Assembly: GCA_017995695.1 (NCBI GenBank)
Contig: JAGOIJ010000025.1
Location: 1 to 15,972, forward strand
DNA: 15,972 nt
Direction of reading: 5' to 3'
DNA from: Candidatus Omnitrophota bacterium
Lineage (GTDB): Bacteria; Omnitrophota; Gorgyraeia; Gygaellales; Profunditerraquicolaceae
Made by a program: the position numbers and the translations under genes. Position 1 is the first letter of the stretch. Every line of letters begins with the position of its first letter. Positions 7,401 to 14,285 of this stretch are shown here, piece after piece. Below the pieces are notes generated by a model. It did not search any database, was not told where the DNA came from, and worked only from the letters and a program-made list of their open reading frames with translations.

Positions 7401-8743
7401 TTTTTATCTTTGTTGTTTGAATTTTTTAACACGGGGTTTTTCCAAAACTCTCTGATCACATAATACGCCTTGCGGGGGATACGCTTATTAATGCCATGTT
7501 CTAATTCTGGCGATATACCTACTATGCCAAACCATTCCTCATTCATATTCTTGTTATCTTTGGCTTTGATATCAAAATAATAGTTCCCGTTAGACCAGTT
7601 TGAGCCGGTATCGTGCACCTGCCAGCTTTCAGGATCGAATTCCTTATGCTTCCACCATTCATCGGTCCATTCGAATATCGCTCCTCCTAAACAATTGCCC
7701 GCACCGTCAGGGACATTGGCAAGATTCTGATAGATCTGGCGCCATTGTGACTCAAGGAAAAACGCCTGCATATTCTGGTCTTCTTTCTCAAGAAAGGCGT
7801 CATAAGCGTCCGCGCCGATCTCGCTTAAGACCAACGGCTTATCGTATGTTAACTTAAGCGAGCGAAATAAATTGCCAAAGGTCTTGCCGCGGTAGACAAT
7901 ACAAGCCAAGATATCAACATCAGGCGTGAACTGCTGGGCATAGGCCATACCCACCAACTCGCCATTGCCCATCGCAACGGGATGATTGCGATCGGCCTCA
8001 TGGACCGCCTTAGCTAATTCATTTACATAAGAATAGTAAATTTCTGCGCGCATCGCTCTTTGTTTCGCAGGATCAGGCTCTTTGTCGATCTCCTCGCTTG
8101 ACCATGGATTCACATGTCCAAGGCAAGAATAATTATTCTCGTTGCCGAGCACCCAGAAAAGAATACCCGGCTCATCCTTATACGTCTTAACCATCGTGAG
8201 AACCTCGGCCTTGATCTTATCCTGGAATTCCTTGCTGCCGTAGAAAGGGCAAGGGTATTCCCAAAAACCAAGCCAATGACCGAGCATCGTGCGAATGCCG
8301 AACTGCTCGTATAAATCCTTAATCACCGTTTTAACTTTTTCCGGGCTTTCATGGGCTTGATAGAGTCGAATCGTGTTAACACCCATCTCCTGCATGAGTT
8401 TTCCGTCGATAAGCCAGGGTTTTGCCGGATCAGACCACCAATCATAATCTTGTCCTGCGCCGATAGGAATCGGATTATAACAAACGCCCTTAACAATAAA
8501 TGGCTTATTATCCACCATCAACTGGTAGTGTCCGTTCTCAAGGGTTTGCACAAAAACCTTGGGCTTGGCAGGAAGCGGCGGGTTTTTTTGTTTCAATCCC
8601 AGCGCCAACAACGCCACAAGCGCCACAATACCAACGCACCAGGCCAACAACGTAAGTAACTTACGCTGACGGCCTGGTGCGCTAGGCGTTGTACGTGGTG
8701 AAACAGTATGCTTGTGATTCTTTTTATTCAAACCTAATTTCAT
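7397..8743 (-). CDS. Membrane-anchored glycoside hydrolase, clan GH-A TIM barrel (GH2-like)
   Basis: About 448 residues from the chosen start. A basic N-terminal tail (KKNHKH, GRQRK) is followed by one transmembrane segment at about 29-51 (LLTLLAWCVGIVALVALLALGL), a type II anchor with the enzyme outside the cytoplasm. The barrel begins at VDNKPFIVKGVCYNPIPIG, then MGVNTIRLY. The putative acid/base is Glu202 in FWVLGNENN and the nucleophile Glu308 in LVLSEIGADAYD. GGAIFEWTDEWWK follows the last strand. Motif spacing fits clan GH-A, and the NE and SE[IY]GAD motifs look most like GH2, but the GH2 N-terminal beta-sandwich domains are missing. Substrate unknown. The start is uncertain: the frame stays open to 8827, but that would overlap the preceding gene by 104 bp. 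ATG at 8743 overlaps it by 20 bp, and no start has a good Shine-Dalgarno. It is a distant paralogue of the gene at 12528-10075. Confidence 0.87.
   Translation of the reverse strand: MKLGLNKKNHKHTVSPRTTPSAPGRQRKLLTLLAWCVGIVALVALLALGLKQKNPPLPAKPKVFVQTLENGHYQLMVDNKPFIVKGVCYNPIPIGAGQDYDWWSDPAKPWLIDGKLMQEMGVNTIRLYQAHESPEKVKTVIKDLYEQFGIRTMLGHWLGFWEYPCPFYGSKEFQDKIKAEVLTMVKTYKDEPGILFWVLGNENNYSCLGHVNPWSSEEIDKEPDPAKQRAMRAEIYYSYVNELAKAVHEADRNHPVAMGNGELVGMAYAQQFTPDVDILACIVYRGKTFGNLFRSLKLTYDKPLVLSEIGADAYDAFLEKEDQNMQAFFLESQWRQIYQNLANVPDGAGNCLGGAIFEWTDEWWKHKEFDPESWQVHDTGSNWSNGNYYFDIKAKDNKNMNEEWFGIVGISPELEHGINKRIPRKAYYVIREFWKNPVLKNSNNKDKK
8635..8681. repeat. Two-tier perfect inverted repeat inside the start of the anchored glycosidase gene
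   Basis: Outer arms CGCACCAGGCC (8635-8645) and GGCCTGGTGCG (8671-8681) match perfectly over 11 bp. Nested concentrically are CGTAAG (8651-8656) and CTTACG (8660-8665) around a 3-nt loop, with symmetric 5-nt internal loops between the tiers. It encodes the cytosolic tail just before the membrane helix, about 60 nt after the chosen ATG. In mRNA it would be a strong hairpin close to the start codon. Confidence 0.85.
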
Positions 8744-9932
8744 CCAGATAGAAAATGATTGACCCATCATCCTGCTTAGATTCATCTTTCTGGACTTCCA
8801 TGTTTGTTGCCCAGCAAAAACCGCCAATGATGTAGGACATATCTTTGCCAGCTAAATCAATGGTATATTGCGTCCAATCTCTATTCAGGATAACCGGACC
8901 GATCTCCACAGCGTCGGAATCAGAATATTCACCCTGCACGCCGCCGGTTTTAAATGTTTCCACGCGCTCCCCACCTTTGGCGCCGCGCGCCCAGAAGGTA
9001 AGCTTGGTGGCCTTCGATAAATCATATCCTACGTCTTTTTTGCCCCAGCTGTCTGAAGGATTCACTGACGCATGCAGCCAATAAATACCTGCCCAGCCGT
9101 TGCCCGAGGCATCTTTATATTGAAGCTTGATGCTCGTATCGCCTAAATAAGGATCCTCTTTGTTGGAGCCTTCGAAACGCACATCTTTACCTGTTCCCTG
9201 ACCCGGCATCCATCCCGAAGGAACATAGTGATTCCCTGCCGAGCGGCTGTCAGAGTAAACATAAAATGGCATACCTTCGGATTTCTTTCCTTCTGGCTTC
9301 ATCATCGAATCAGCAACGAATTCAATATCATCCATATAAAAGGTACAGCCATCAGGATTAAGGTCTGCCTTGGTAATCCAGGCTAAACCGCCGCTTATAT
9401 AGGAAAGATCTTTGCCCGCGATATTAACAGTGTATTGCTGCCAGGCATCGGTTAACTCAATAGGGCCAAATTCTGATTCTGAAGAATCAGGATACGGCTT
9501 ATCCTGTCCCATAGCAATACCGCCAACCTTGATCTTTTCTATGATCTCACCACCCTTGGCGCCGCGCGCCCAGAAGGTAAGCTTGGTCATGCCGGTAAGA
9601 TCAAATCCACCCTTCTTAGTTCCCCAGTTGTTAGCGGGATTTTGCCAATACACCCCAGCCCAACCTTGATTTTGGGTTCTTTTCGCTTTGTATTCAAACT
9701 TGATGCAGGAAGTCCCGGAATGCGGCTTATCTGCTGATTGATCATTCATAGCAATATCCCCATAATCCCCCATGAATCCGGACGGAATATAGTGATTGCC
9801 AACAGCGCGATAATCGCTGTACACGCCAAACGTTTTTGCCGTGCCTGCTTGCGGCGCAGCTTCTTCTTGAGCGAAACCACCCAGCGGTAAAGCAAGAAGA
9901 GCTACCACCATAGTTATTACGAGTTTCTTCAT
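8724..9932 (-). CDS. Secreted protein with two tandem CBM-like beta-sandwich domains
   Basis: 402 residues. A signal peptide spans about 1-22 (MKKLVITMVVALLALPLGGFAQ). Two homologous domains follow at about 34-206 and 222-402. Each opens with [FV]YSD.R..GNHY.PSG, carries GWAG[VI]YW and an identical TKLTFWARGAKGGE, then QYT[VI][ND][IL]AGKD[LM]SYI.GG, and ends FY[ML]D[DE]I.F. This layout fits a jelly-roll, galactose-binding-like carbohydrate-binding module, and no catalytic residues are evident. A role in binding glycan in the envelope or outside the cell is inferred. The ATG at 9932 was chosen because GGGAGG (9946-9941) sits 8 nt upstream; the in-frame GTG at 9941 overlaps that site. It is flanked by two glycosidase genes. 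The domains also share a 38-bp near-identical DNA segment, suggesting recent duplication or gene conversion. Confidence 0.88.
   Translation of the reverse strand: MKKLVITMVVALLALPLGGFAQEEAAPQAGTAKTFGVYSDYRAVGNHYIPSGFMGDYGDIAMNDQSADKPHSGTSCIKFEYKAKRTQNQGWAGVYWQNPANNWGTKKGGFDLTGMTKLTFWARGAKGGEIIEKIKVGGIAMGQDKPYPDSSESEFGPIELTDAWQQYTVNIAGKDLSYISGGLAWITKADLNPDGCTFYMDDIEFVADSMMKPEGKKSEGMPFYVYSDSRSAGNHYVPSGWMPGQGTGKDVRFEGSNKEDPYLGDTSIKLQYKDASGNGWAGIYWLHASVNPSDSWGKKDVGYDLSKATKLTFWARGAKGGERVETFKTGGVQGEYSDSDAVEIGPVILNRDWTQYTIDLAGKDMSYIIGGFCWATNMEVQKDESKQDDGSIIFYLDEIRFE
8971..9008. repeat. Internal duplication, copy in second CBM-like domain
   Basis: This 38-bp stretch matches 9550-9587 with a single mismatch (32 bp uninterrupted, 8977-9008). 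It encodes the TKLTFWARGAKGGE block of domain 2. The offset of 579 bp is exactly 193 codons. The flanking DNA of the two domains is clearly more diverged. Confidence 0.85.
9550..9587. repeat. Internal duplication, copy in first CBM-like domain
   Basis: Partner of 8971-9008 with one mismatch, encoding the same TKLTFWARGAKGGE block in domain 1. Such conserved DNA in otherwise diverged domains indicates gene conversion or strong local constraint. Confidence 0.85.
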
Positions 9933-10074
9933 TTGAAACACCTCCCTTTGTTTAGTTGTTAGTTTTTAGTTATTGGTTATTAGACGTTAATAATTAGGTA
10001 AAGGTTTACGCAAATAATGTTTGAAACCCCGCTCGCTCCCTTCTCCTCCAAAGTAAAACAATCACTAACCTTGC
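9933..10074. other. 142-bp gap between the large glycosidase and the CBM-like gene
   Basis: The largest gap inside the glycan cluster. The half next to the CBM-like gene is AT-rich and repeats TTAGT/TTATTA-type words (about 9951-10000), ending in the Shine-Dalgarno GGGAGG at 9946-9941. I found no terminator hairpin and no convincing promoter, so transcription probably continues through it. A weak internal promoter cannot be excluded. Confidence 0.5.
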
Positions 10075-12528
10075 CTACTTCCACAACCTTCGATACATCT
10101 CATACGATTTACGTAACTGCCTTAAGAAAGGGCTGGCAGTGCCATCGCCTTGGCCGCACAATCCCAACCATTCTTCATGCATATAGCCGTCAGGAAAAGG
10201 GCCGGCCCAGAGGGGTCTTGTGTCATGCACGCTTGGCTCATACGCCTTCCACCATTCATCAAGCCACTGGAACACAACTCCTCCCAAGGCATTGCCTGCG
10301 CCGCTGCCAAACGCCATGTTCGCGCTAATATCGTTCCACGAACCCTGATGGTAGGATGCTTGTAAATACTCTGCTTCTTGCTCGCTTCTACCTTTTGCAT
10401 AGGCAGGACAACCAAACTCAGTAATAAAGACAGGCTTGTTCGTTTCCTCCTGGACATCGCGCCAAAGACGGCCAAATCCAAAATCACCGCGATAGGCATT
10501 AGTGCCGAAAATGTCTATGTCAGGGGTGAACTTACCATATCTATCTAAGTATAGCACATCTCCACTACAAATTGCCACTGGATGATCAGGATCTATGGCC
10601 TTTATCTGCTGCGCCACCTCATTGGCAAAAGAGAAAAACGCATCTGGTTTCTTATCGGCGTTGCACGCATACCCGTATACATTCTCATTGCCGAGCAACC
10701 AGAACAGTATAAATGGCTCATCCTTATACTCCATGACCATCCCGATAACCGACTGCATCATATTCTTCTTGTGTTCTTCATTGGTATAATCAGTGCCGGG
10801 ATTCCAAGGCGCCCCTGAGCCAATAGCATACTTACCTAAGAAATCTCCCATGATTACCCGAATACCGAATCGTTCATACAAGTCGCGCAATACTTCCTTA
10901 TCAGGCTTTTGCGGATGATGATACAATCTGATAGTATTAACCTTCATTTGTTTCATGAGTTTAAAATCACCTTGGGCGCGCTCATTCTTATCTTGCCGGT
11001 TATTTCTATTCTTGTCAACAAAAGCGTCATAGGGACCATCAACAAGGCCATTAGCGTTAAAATCGTCCTCCATCCAATTGGTCATCGTCCCTTCATCAGG
11101 AGATTGTCCGACCTTCGTCGGCGCATAGGTGACTGCTTGGATGACATAGGGCTTGCCATTAACTAATAATTCCCAATCCCCGGTTTCATACTGCACCAGA
11201 TGAACTTTTCCCTTGCCAAGACGACGCTTAAAACTCAACAAATCTTTTGCCGGCTTGCGCTTGAATTTATCCATGAAGCGAACTTTCTCAAACCTGCCAG
11301 GATTAACTACCGCGCTATCGTTGGAAACGTCGTTATCATAGCCGTTGATAATCTTTATATCGGCATCCACCAGGCGAAAACCAAGTTTAGGATTTTGGCG
11401 CAAGATAGTGTGGATCTTAGCAATGGCTGCCTGACCCACATACCAAGGCGTATTCCAGTATGTTTTTCCATAGGCGCCGGGAAAATGTACAACAATAGCG
11501 TAATAACATTTGATCGCGTGCTGCAATAAGCCAGCTTTTTCTAATACCAGCGCTGTATAATACAACCGCACGCCGGCAGGCTCTGAAGCAGTTACCCATT
11601 TCAAGAAAGCAGCCTCAAGATCCGGGGATTGCAGATAATGCCACAACGAACCATCAAGCCTGCCTTCTTTCTGCGCCTTTTTTAATTCCGGATCCCAACG
11701 AATCGAGGTGGTGTTAGGGAATATCCCTTCCCCAACTGCCTGCGCCAACCCTTCCTGGTCTTTAACCACATAGATATAATCCTTGGTGCCGATATTGCGG
11801 AATTCGCCAAATTTTTCATACGGAACTACCATTGCAGACTTGCCAGCATCATAGAGCGCAAGCTTGGTAGGGGCCTTTGGAACCTTGGCATCTTCATCAG
11901 GAACACCGCCTGCTGTCGTCGGAGCGCACTTGCAATTGTCCAAATCCTTTGACTCCCCGGGCTTAAGCTTAGCAATGCTTTCCTGCGCAGCCTTGGCTAT
12001 CTGCCAATACCAACCGCGCGGATCCCAGGCTTGCGCGCAGCAGTATCGATCGACTACGATACGAAAGGTTTCTATTGCTTCTGCGTTCTTGCTCTGATTG
12101 CGGTACGACTCGCCTTGAATAAAATAAGCGGTAGCCACATCGTTTAAGCTAGCTACCTCTTCAATCTCCTCTTTATTTTTGGGAAGCTTCTTAAGAAACG
12201 ACTGCTGCTTGTTAGCCTCGTCTTTATAAAGATCGATCAGCTGCTGCGTAACGCTAAAGGTTGTCTCCACGTCCTTTTTGCCGTGCGCCTGCCAAGCGCT
12301 TACGATAAGCTCGCCAGAGGAAGGACGATCCTGAGCAGAGCCGGAAGACAGGAACAAAAACATGCAAACCGCGCCCATAGAAATTCGAAATCCTAAATTC
12401 GAAATCCTAAATAAATCCGAAAGAATAAAATTCCAATATCCAAAACGGAGCCGTTTAGAATTTGGAAAATTCTGATTTAGAATTTGTTTCTGATTTCGAT
12501 ATTCGAATTTCGAATTTAACGCTTTCAT
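10075..12528 (-). CDS. Secreted TPR plus glycoside hydrolase (clan GH-A), signal peptide interrupted by a palindromic element
   Basis: 817 residues. Residues 5-50 come from a palindromic DNA element. Without them the N-terminus reads MKAL-MGAVCMFLFLSSGSAQ|D, a normal signal peptide. Residues about 70-190 are helical and TPR-like (IQGESYRNQSKNAEAIETFRI). Residues about 225-430 form a second, unassigned helical region. The catalytic barrel spans about 440-817: NGKPYVIQAVTYAP, MKVNTIRLY, the putative acid/base Glu615 in FWLLGNENVY, the nucleophile Glu704 in VFITEFGCPAY, and GGVVFQWLDEWWK. Between the first strand and NTIRLY are two calcium-loop-like segments, D489-x-N-x-N-G and D505-K-N-R-N-N-R-Q-D-K-N-E516. 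The latter fits a 12-residue EF-hand loop. The ATG overlaps the permease TGA (ATGA), supporting coupled translation from 12528. Substrate unknown. It is homologous to the barrel of the anchored enzyme at 8743-7397. Confidence 0.88.
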   Translation of the reverse strand: MKALNSKFEYRNQKQILNQNFPNSKRLRFGYWNFILSDLFRISNLGFRISMGAVCMFLFLSSGSAQDRPSSGELIVSAWQAHGKKDVETTFSVTQQLIDLYKDEANKQQSFLKKLPKNKEEIEEVASLNDVATAYFIQGESYRNQSKNAEAIETFRIVVDRYCCAQAWDPRGWYWQIAKAAQESIAKLKPGESKDLDNCKCAPTTAGGVPDEDAKVPKAPTKLALYDAGKSAMVVPYEKFGEFRNIGTKDYIYVVKDQEGLAQAVGEGIFPNTTSIRWDPELKKAQKEGRLDGSLWHYLQSPDLEAAFLKWVTASEPAGVRLYYTALVLEKAGLLQHAIKCYYAIVVHFPGAYGKTYWNTPWYVGQAAIAKIHTILRQNPKLGFRLVDADIKIINGYDNDVSNDSAVVNPGRFEKVRFMDKFKRKPAKDLLSFKRRLGKGKVHLVQYETGDWELLVNGKPYVIQAVTYAPTKVGQSPDEGTMTNWMEDDFNANGLVDGPYDAFVDKNRNNRQDKNERAQGDFKLMKQMKVNTIRLYHHPQKPDKEVLRDLYERFGIRVIMGDFLGKYAIGSGAPWNPGTDYTNEEHKKNMMQSVIGMVMEYKDEPFILFWLLGNENVYGYACNADKKPDAFFSFANEVAQQIKAIDPDHPVAICSGDVLYLDRYGKFTPDIDIFGTNAYRGDFGFGRLWRDVQEETNKPVFITEFGCPAYAKGRSEQEAEYLQASYHQGSWNDISANMAFGSGAGNALGGVVFQWLDEWWKAYEPSVHDTRPLWAGPFPDGYMHEEWLGLCGQGDGTASPFLRQLRKSYEMYRRLWK
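12381..12517. repeat. ~137-bp palindromic repeat element inside a coding region
   Basis: The left end has tandem ATTCGAAATCCTAA (12383-12396 and 12397-12410), and the right end carries the inverse TTCGAATTTCGAATTT. Inner blocks TTCCAATATCCAAAACGG and CCGTTTAGAATTTGGAA are imperfect inverted copies. The core is AAACGG-AG-CCGTTT (12443-12456). The core centre (12449.5) coincides with the midpoint of the outer ends, so the whole element is near-symmetric. Such TTCGAAATCC-rich repeats are usually intergenic; here it adds 46 codons in frame. No transposase is present. Confidence 0.78.
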
Positions 12529-13373
12529 CCGACTACCGCTCCCGCAGTAACTCCCTTAACAATATATTTCTGCATAAGGATATAAAGGATTATGATTGGC
12601 AATGCCGTGATCGTAAGGGCGGCCATAAGAAGAGGATAATTAGTGACAAATTCTCCTCGGAATGTCTCAAGCGCAACCTGAAGAGGCATATATTTTCTCG
12701 AATCAAAAATAATCAAGGCCAGGACGTATTCATTCCAGACGTTTAACGCATTAAATACCACCACCACGGCAAGCACGGGCTTGGCCAAAGGAAGCGCCAC
12801 ATACCACCAGATGCCGAATTTCGAGCAGCCATCGATACGCGCCGCGTCTTCTAATTCTTTGGGCATCTTGTCAAAAAATGTTTTTAAAAGAAAAATGCTT
12901 GTCGATAATCCTACGTTGATCATGCACAGGATATAGCCGATAGGGGTATTACGCAGGTGCAATTTATTCAACAAAACATACAGCGCCACAAAGCTTCCCG
13001 GGATAGGGATCATCATCGCTGCCAAAAAAATCGCAAAAATAATATTCTTGCCAGGAAAGTGCAGGCGCGAAAAAGCGTAGGCGGCCATGGATGAGATAAG
13101 CACAATCCCAATCACAACCGATGTGGTATAGAAAAAACTGTTGAAGAAATACCTGCCGAAATTACCCTCGCGCAAAACCAATGCGTAGTTCATGAAATTA
13201 AACTGCCGAGGAATCAATGAAACATCCCGAAAGATCAATTCCTGGGTTTTAAAACTTGAAAAAATCATCCACAAAAGTGGATATAGACAGGTCACGGTAA
13301 CGGAAAGCAAAAACAGATGGATAATGGTGTTAAGGGTGGCTTTTTTCGTCTTGTAATAAAACGTGCTTTTCAT
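12525..13373 (-). CDS. ABC sugar transporter permease, MalG/CUT1 type
   Basis: 282 residues, inner-membrane permease of a carbohydrate importer. A first transmembrane helix follows a short basic N-terminus (about 14-35, IIHLFLLSVTVTCLYPLLWMIFSS), and several further hydrophobic segments follow. The ATPase-contact EAA loop is clear: ELEDAARIDGCSKFGIWWYVALPLAKP. The C-terminus (YIVKGVTAGAVVG) is the usual MalG-type end, 'Q+YIVxGLTAGAVKG'. The start is ATG at 13373, sharing one base with the TGA of the partner permease (TGATG). The frame stays open further upstream to 13655, but that extension is out-of-frame partner sequence without transporter character. It forms the heterodimeric channel with the gene just upstream. 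No ATPase gene is present in the window. Confidence 0.95.
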   Translation of the reverse strand: MKSTFYYKTKKATLNTIIHLFLLSVTVTCLYPLLWMIFSSFKTQELIFRDVSLIPRQFNFMNYALVLREGNFGRYFFNSFFYTTSVVIGIVLISSMAAYAFSRLHFPGKNIIFAIFLAAMMIPIPGSFVALYVLLNKLHLRNTPIGYILCMINVGLSTSIFLLKTFFDKMPKELEDAARIDGCSKFGIWWYVALPLAKPVLAVVVVFNALNVWNEYVLALIIFDSRKYMPLQVALETFRGEFVTNYPLLMAALTITALPIIILYILMQKYIVKGVTAGAVVG

Positions 13374-14260
13374 CAGACTTTTGCTCTCTTTGAAATTCTT
13401 GACTGAATAAATGAAATACACACCAAGATAACGCCAAAACTGATCCCTTGCGCGCAGGCATAGCCAAAACGCGAAGACCCGCGCATAGCCGCTAAGATGC
13501 GTAAGACCGGCACCGAGGTATGGCCCGCCAGCTCTCCCCCCACCAGCCCAATAATCAAGACAAATGCCTGCATCGAGCCTAACACGGTCAGGATCATGAC
13601 CAACACGATGACCGGTATCATCATGGGGATCGTAACCTTGGTAAACGAATGCCACGCATTTGCTCCGTCAACGCGCGCAGCCTCGTATAATTCTTTAGGA
13701 ATGGTCTGCAAACCAGCCAGGAATATCAGAAATCCCCAGCCAAAGCCTTTCCAGCTGTGCACTAAAGCAACGGTTGTCAACGCGTAGCGCGGATCAGACA
13801 GCCAATTATGGGTCAGATGCGGCAGACCTATACCTATCAGCATACGATTGATAAGGTTCGCGCCGTCGACATCATTAATGATAAACCTCCACACCATACC
13901 CACCACAATTTCAGATAGCACCGGGGGGATGAAAAATACTAATCGGTAAAAATTCTTAAGGCGAATCTCCCGATCGCAGGCCCACGCCAAAAGAAAAGCC
14001 AGGATATTTTGAAAGGTAAGCGCAATAAAGGTAATCCAAACGGCATTGCGCATAGACTGCCACCAGCTGGGATCCTGGAATAAAACTTCCTTAAAATTAT
14101 CCCAATGCACAAACGTTGCGTCGCTGAAACGCAAGATCCCATCCCAGTCAAAGAAACTATAGCGGAACACGCTGACGAACGGAACGATATAAAATATGGA
14201 AAAAATCAAAAAGGCAGGAAGTACAAATAGATAATTTTCGAGGGTGTCTTTAATTCTCAT
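13373..14260 (-). CDS. ABC sugar transporter permease, MalF/CUT1 type
   Basis: 295 residues from ATG 14260. The first transmembrane helix is ENYLFVLPAFLIFSIFYIVPFVSVF, typical of compact UgpA/MsmF-like subunits without the large MalF periplasmic loop. Family blocks include SFFDWDGI, the W-N-F 'VHWDNFKEVL' motif and the EAA loop ELYEAARVDGANAWHSFTKVTIPMMIP. A late hydrophobic segment, VIVLVMILTVLGSMQAFVLI, carries the Q-[AS]-F motif. The end overlaps the next permease by one base. The start is ambiguous: an in-frame TTG at 14275 would extend it by 5 residues. Neither start has a strong Shine-Dalgarno; ATG is preferred. It lies 25 nt after the solute-binding protein stop and clearly forms one uptake system with it. 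Confidence 0.94.
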   Translation of the reverse strand: MRIKDTLENYLFVLPAFLIFSIFYIVPFVSVFRYSFFDWDGILRFSDATFVHWDNFKEVLFQDPSWWQSMRNAVWITFIALTFQNILAFLLAWACDREIRLKNFYRLVFFIPPVLSEIVVGMVWRFIINDVDGANLINRMLIGIGLPHLTHNWLSDPRYALTTVALVHSWKGFGWGFLIFLAGLQTIPKELYEAARVDGANAWHSFTKVTIPMMIPVIVLVMILTVLGSMQAFVLIIGLVGGELAGHTSVPVLRILAAMRGSSRFGYACAQGISFGVILVCISFIQSRISKRAKV

Positions 14261-14285
14261 CTGCTTAAGGCCCAACCCTTGCGTC

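Noticed and set aside
8744..8827. 28-residue upstream extension of the anchored glycosidase
   Set aside because: It would overlap the CBM-like gene by 104 bp. The extension has no signal or domain, so ATG 8743 is preferred, although the exact start remains uncertain.
9933..9941. GTG start three codons upstream in the CBM-like gene
   Set aside because: The GTG overlaps the GGGAGGTG Shine-Dalgarno itself; ATG 9932 has correct spacing and a standard signal peptide.
12381..12410. Tandem ATTCGAAATCCTAA as a CRISPR array
   Set aside because: The two copies are directly adjacent without spacers and belong to the larger palindromic element; no cas genes are present.
13374..13655. 94-residue N-terminal extension of the MalG-like permease
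   Set aside because: The extension overlaps the partner permease in another frame, lacks transporter character (Gly/Arg/Asp-rich), and the TGATG junction at 13373 gives a natural start with the expected first helix.
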